From: JAHJKV01 sp963678135
Lineage (GTDB): Bacteria > Desulfobacterota > Desulfovibrionia > Desulfovibrionales > Desulfovibrionaceae
Length of the DNA stretch: 64,000 nt
Direction: 5' to 3'
NCBI GenBank assembly: GCA_963678135.1
Contig: OY782667.1
Span: forward strand, 1,240,001 to 1,304,000
A program made the translations under genes and the position numbers. Below the pieces are notes generated by a model. The model made no database searches. It saw only the letters and a program-made list of their open reading frames with translations, and had not been told where the DNA came from. Positions 61,936-64,000 of the stretch are shown here, piece by piece (positions within the stretch are counted from its first letter, which is position 1; the number at the start of each line of letters is the position of its first letter).

Positions 61936-63128
61936 TGTCTATGGGAAAATCTCTGCTTGATTTAACTGCTTTGTCTGCCAGCTCTTTGCGTAATGGCCCG
62001 CAGCCTGAAACTGTATCCCTTGCCTTGGATAAATATAGCCCTGTAGTAGACATAGGGGATACTGTTGCTCCCGGAACTTTAGTTGCTAAGGCATGTATTC
62101 CTGAAAATGGAGATTTACATTCTCCAATTTTTGGCACAGTGCAAGAAATAAGGGGTTTTTCTGAGCGTTTTTTAATTATTAAGGTCACTCAAGGATTAAG
62201 TGAATGTACACCTTGCTCTGCAAAAGCAATTGATATGTCGCAGGTACAGCCTCAAGAACTGAGGAGTACGCTGGCTCGTTTAGGACATGATATGAGCAAA
62301 TTGTGTACGGCAAAAACGTTAATTATCAATGCCATGCCTCATGAACCAAATATTACACTGCATAACCTTCTTTTGAAAGAATACAAAAAGGATATTGCCA
62401 GAGGTTTAGAGGCAGTAAAAATCATTGTTGCTCCAACTGCTGTTTTTCTTGCAAGCATCAATCTTGATGCTTCAGGCCTAGGTAATTGTACGGCAAAAAA
62501 CCTTGGCTCTGAATATCCTGCTTCTTTGGATCAGCTGGTGATATATAATATAACCGGTAGCGAAACAGCTGAGGATACAGTAATTATTTCCGCGTTAGAA
62601 CTTTTTTTGATTGGTCGTAGTGTAGCCAGTGGTTTACCTTGTACAGAGACGGTTCTGTCCATTAACGGGCACAATGTATTGGTCAAAATAGGAACTTATA
62701 TTGCGGATTTACTTGCACAAGCAGAGCTTGTTCCACAAGAAAAAGATAGATTGCTTCTTGGTGGCAGCTTACGCGGAAAGGCTATTTATGATATATACCA
62801 AGGCGTTGAAAAATTTTCCTTAGCGCTTACCCTGATTCCTCAAAATCAATATCAACCCACACAAGATACGCCTTGCCTCAATTGCGGTGAATGTGTTGCA
62901 CATTGTCCGGCGCGTATTCAGCCGTGTTTAATTAGTCGTGCTGCTGAATTTTCTTTATATGATAAAGCGAGAGACTATGGCGCGCAGTACTGCATGGAAT
63001 GTGGGCTTTGCGGTTATTATTGCCCCGGGCGTAGACCGCTTTTACAGTATATACGTCTTGCAAAGCAAAAACTGCGTGAACTTGATGCGCTCAATTCTCT
63101 GCAAACAGCCGGTGGAGACGCACAATGA
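61935..63128 (+). CDS. rnfC: Rnf complex subunit RnfC
   Basis: RnfC is the peripheral subunit where NADH is normally oxidised or formed in ion-pumping Rnf complexes. Residues 15-80 form the lipoyl-like N-terminal fold; the C-terminus has two [4Fe-4S] sites, CLNCGECVAHCP and CMECGLCGYYCP. The glycine-rich GGAGFPT nucleotide loop of typical RnfC is not recognisable: the equivalent stretch reads RLGHDMSKLCTAKTLIINA, and the following INGAECEPY is INAMPHEPN. I chose the ATG at 61935 (397 residues), overlapping the cytochrome stop; an ATG two codons later is an alternative. It overlaps rnfD by four bases. Confidence 0.9.
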   Translation: MSMGKSLLDLTALSASSLRNGPQPETVSLALDKYSPVVDIGDTVAPGTLVAKACIPENGDLHSPIFGTVQEIRGFSERFLIIKVTQGLSECTPCSAKAIDMSQVQPQELRSTLARLGHDMSKLCTAKTLIINAMPHEPNITLHNLLLKEYKKDIARGLEAVKIIVAPTAVFLASINLDASGLGNCTAKNLGSEYPASLDQLVIYNITGSETAEDTVIISALELFLIGRSVASGLPCTETVLSINGHNVLVKIGTYIADLLAQAELVPQEKDRLLLGGSLRGKAIYDIYQGVEKFSLALTLIPQNQYQPTQDTPCLNCGECVAHCPARIQPCLISRAAEFSLYDKARDYGAQYCMECGLCGYYCPGRRPLLQYIRLAKQKLRELDALNSLQTAGGDAQ

Positions 63129-64000
63129 TCAGACCTCCTCAAACTCTTCTGACTGTGGCTTGTCCACCGCATATTCATTGTGGACGAACAATATCTGGAT
63201 ATATGCTCAATACTTTAATTGCCTTGATCCCGGCGATATTGATGGCAATTTTTGTGCATGGAATTTTGGCCTTGCGGATCATGGCACTTGCAAGTGCTGT
63301 TGCTATTACAACTGAAACGCTTTGCTGGAAAATAATGGAACGTCCAAATGAAACTGATAATTTTAATGCACTGCTTATAGGGCTTCTTTTTGCATTTTTA
63401 CTTCCGGTCACAGCTCCGTGGTGGCTAGTTACCACAGGCAGTGCAATCAGTATAGTTTTGGGCAAAGCTATTTTTGGAGGTTTGGGCGGTTCTCCTTTTT
63501 GTGCTCCGCTTATTGGCTGGGCTGCGTTACAAGTTTCTTGGCCGGAGCAAATGAGCATTGAATTCAATATGCTCAACTGTACTTTTGTGGATCATTTGGC
63601 GCTATTAAAGCACTTTGGAGTGGAAGCTGTAGCCAATATCAGCACAGTAGACCTTATCCTAGGGCGTCAAGCAAGTGGGCTTGGAACCTTCCCTGTCTTG
63701 GCTTTACTTCTTGGTGGGGTGTATCTTTTGTTGTGTAAAAATATTCGTTGGCATTTGCCTCTGAGTTTTCTTTTCGGCGTATGTATCGCTTCCAGTTTTT
63801 TTTATAGTATAGAACCAGCAACACATGCTTTGCCAAGTTTTCATCTTTTTGCTGGTTCAACAATTTTTGCTGCCTTTTTTTTGATTACGGATACTTCCAG
63901 TTCTCCGGTTGGTCGTATTCCAAGGCTTTGCTATGGATTTATTGCCGGAGTGTTGCTCATGATTATGCGAGAGTGGGGAACACATCCAGACGGCGTTGCC
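63125..64000 (+). CDS. rnfD: Rnf complex subunit RnfD, 3' truncated
   Basis: The frame opens at ATG 63125 (ATGA overlap with rnfC) and runs to the window edge: 292 codons, no stop. MIRPPQTLLTVACPPHIHCG is the typical RnfD start, and about seven membrane segments follow; FNALLIGLLFAFLLPVTAPWW and GKAIFGGLGGSPFCAPLIGW match the NqrB/RnfD family. RnfD carries covalent FMN and takes part in ion translocation. Canonical GS(L)GE before the later segment is here ASGLGT. The remaining Rnf subunits would be expected downstream, outside the window. Confidence 0.92.
   Translation, partial: MIRPPQTLLTVACPPHIHCGRTISGYMLNTLIALIPAILMAIFVHGILALRIMALASAVAITTETLCWKIMERPNETDNFNALLIGLLFAFLLPVTAPWWLVTTGSAISIVLGKAIFGGLGGSPFCAPLIGWAALQVSWPEQMSIEFNMLNCTFVDHLALLKHFGVEAVANISTVDLILGRQASGLGTFPVLALLLGGVYLLLCKNIRWHLPLSFLFGVCIASSFFYSIEPATHALPSFHLFAGSTIFAAFFLITDTSSSPVGRIPRLCYGFIAGVLLMIMREWGTHPDGVA

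Overview
The window looks like a chromosomal segment of a host-associated, moderately low-GC member of the Desulfovibrionaceae/Desulfovibrionales. This is inferred from gene content, not from any database match. The main pointers are: a ten-CXXCH cytochrome directly followed by rnfC and rnfD, which is the Desulfovibrio-type Rnf locus; an rpoN-hpf-ptsN-rapZ cluster running into mannose-family PTS genes and a manganese-dependent pyrophosphatase; a str operon without tuf; a complete lipid A/KDO gene set typical of Gram-negative bacteria; and thyX. Almost everything here is housekeeping DNA. No phage, insertion sequence or CRISPR array was seen.

Layout. 1-3.4 kb: a 5'-truncated HAD/glycoside hydrolase 65 fusion and thyX. 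3.4-9.3 kb: an AT-rich region with DnaA-box-like words, an isolated dnaA, then a leftward operon cdsA-dxr-rseP-tsaB (isoprenoid, phospholipid, envelope stress and tRNA modification). 9.5-12 kb: a site-2 protease homologue, trpS, an FKBP prolyl isomerase and a Trm112-like protein. 12.1-18.1 kb: rpoN, hpf, ptsN, rapZ, mannose-type EIIA, EIIB and EIIC, and ppaC. 18.2-23.2 kb: an unknown protein, then rpsB-tsf and pyrH-frr-uppS. 23.2-34.5 kb, all leftward: a GAF/HD-GYP protein, plsC-rnj, an EF-G-like GTPase, lpxC, and rpmE-DUF1385-prfA-prmC.

34.7-52.8 kb, all rightward: tRNA-Ser(GGA), rpsL-rpsG-fusA, then a nearly canonical S10-spc-alpha array from rpsJ to rplQ, closed by a strong terminator. The short genes rpmD and rpmJ are present. 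52.9-58.5 kb, leftward: an HD-domain protein, ddl, waaA, kdsB, carA and a TPR protein, a tightly packed envelope and nucleotide operon. 58.6-60.4 kb: two oligopeptide-type ABC permeases with no neighbouring ATPase or binding protein. 60.4-61.2 kb: a repeat-rich non-coding block with five tandem copies of a 79-84 bp hairpin unit carrying variable G-runs, followed by two copies of a 53 bp repeat. 61.2 kb to the end: the decaheme cytochrome, rnfC and a 3'-truncated rnfD.

The points most worth following up are the repeat block in front of the Rnf locus, the unusual RnfC, the possible replication origin at dnaA, the threefold 17 bp palindromic repeat upstream of lpxC, the mannose-type PTS without a IID gene, and the splitting of the usual rpsB-to-rseP supercluster into two blocks on opposite strands.
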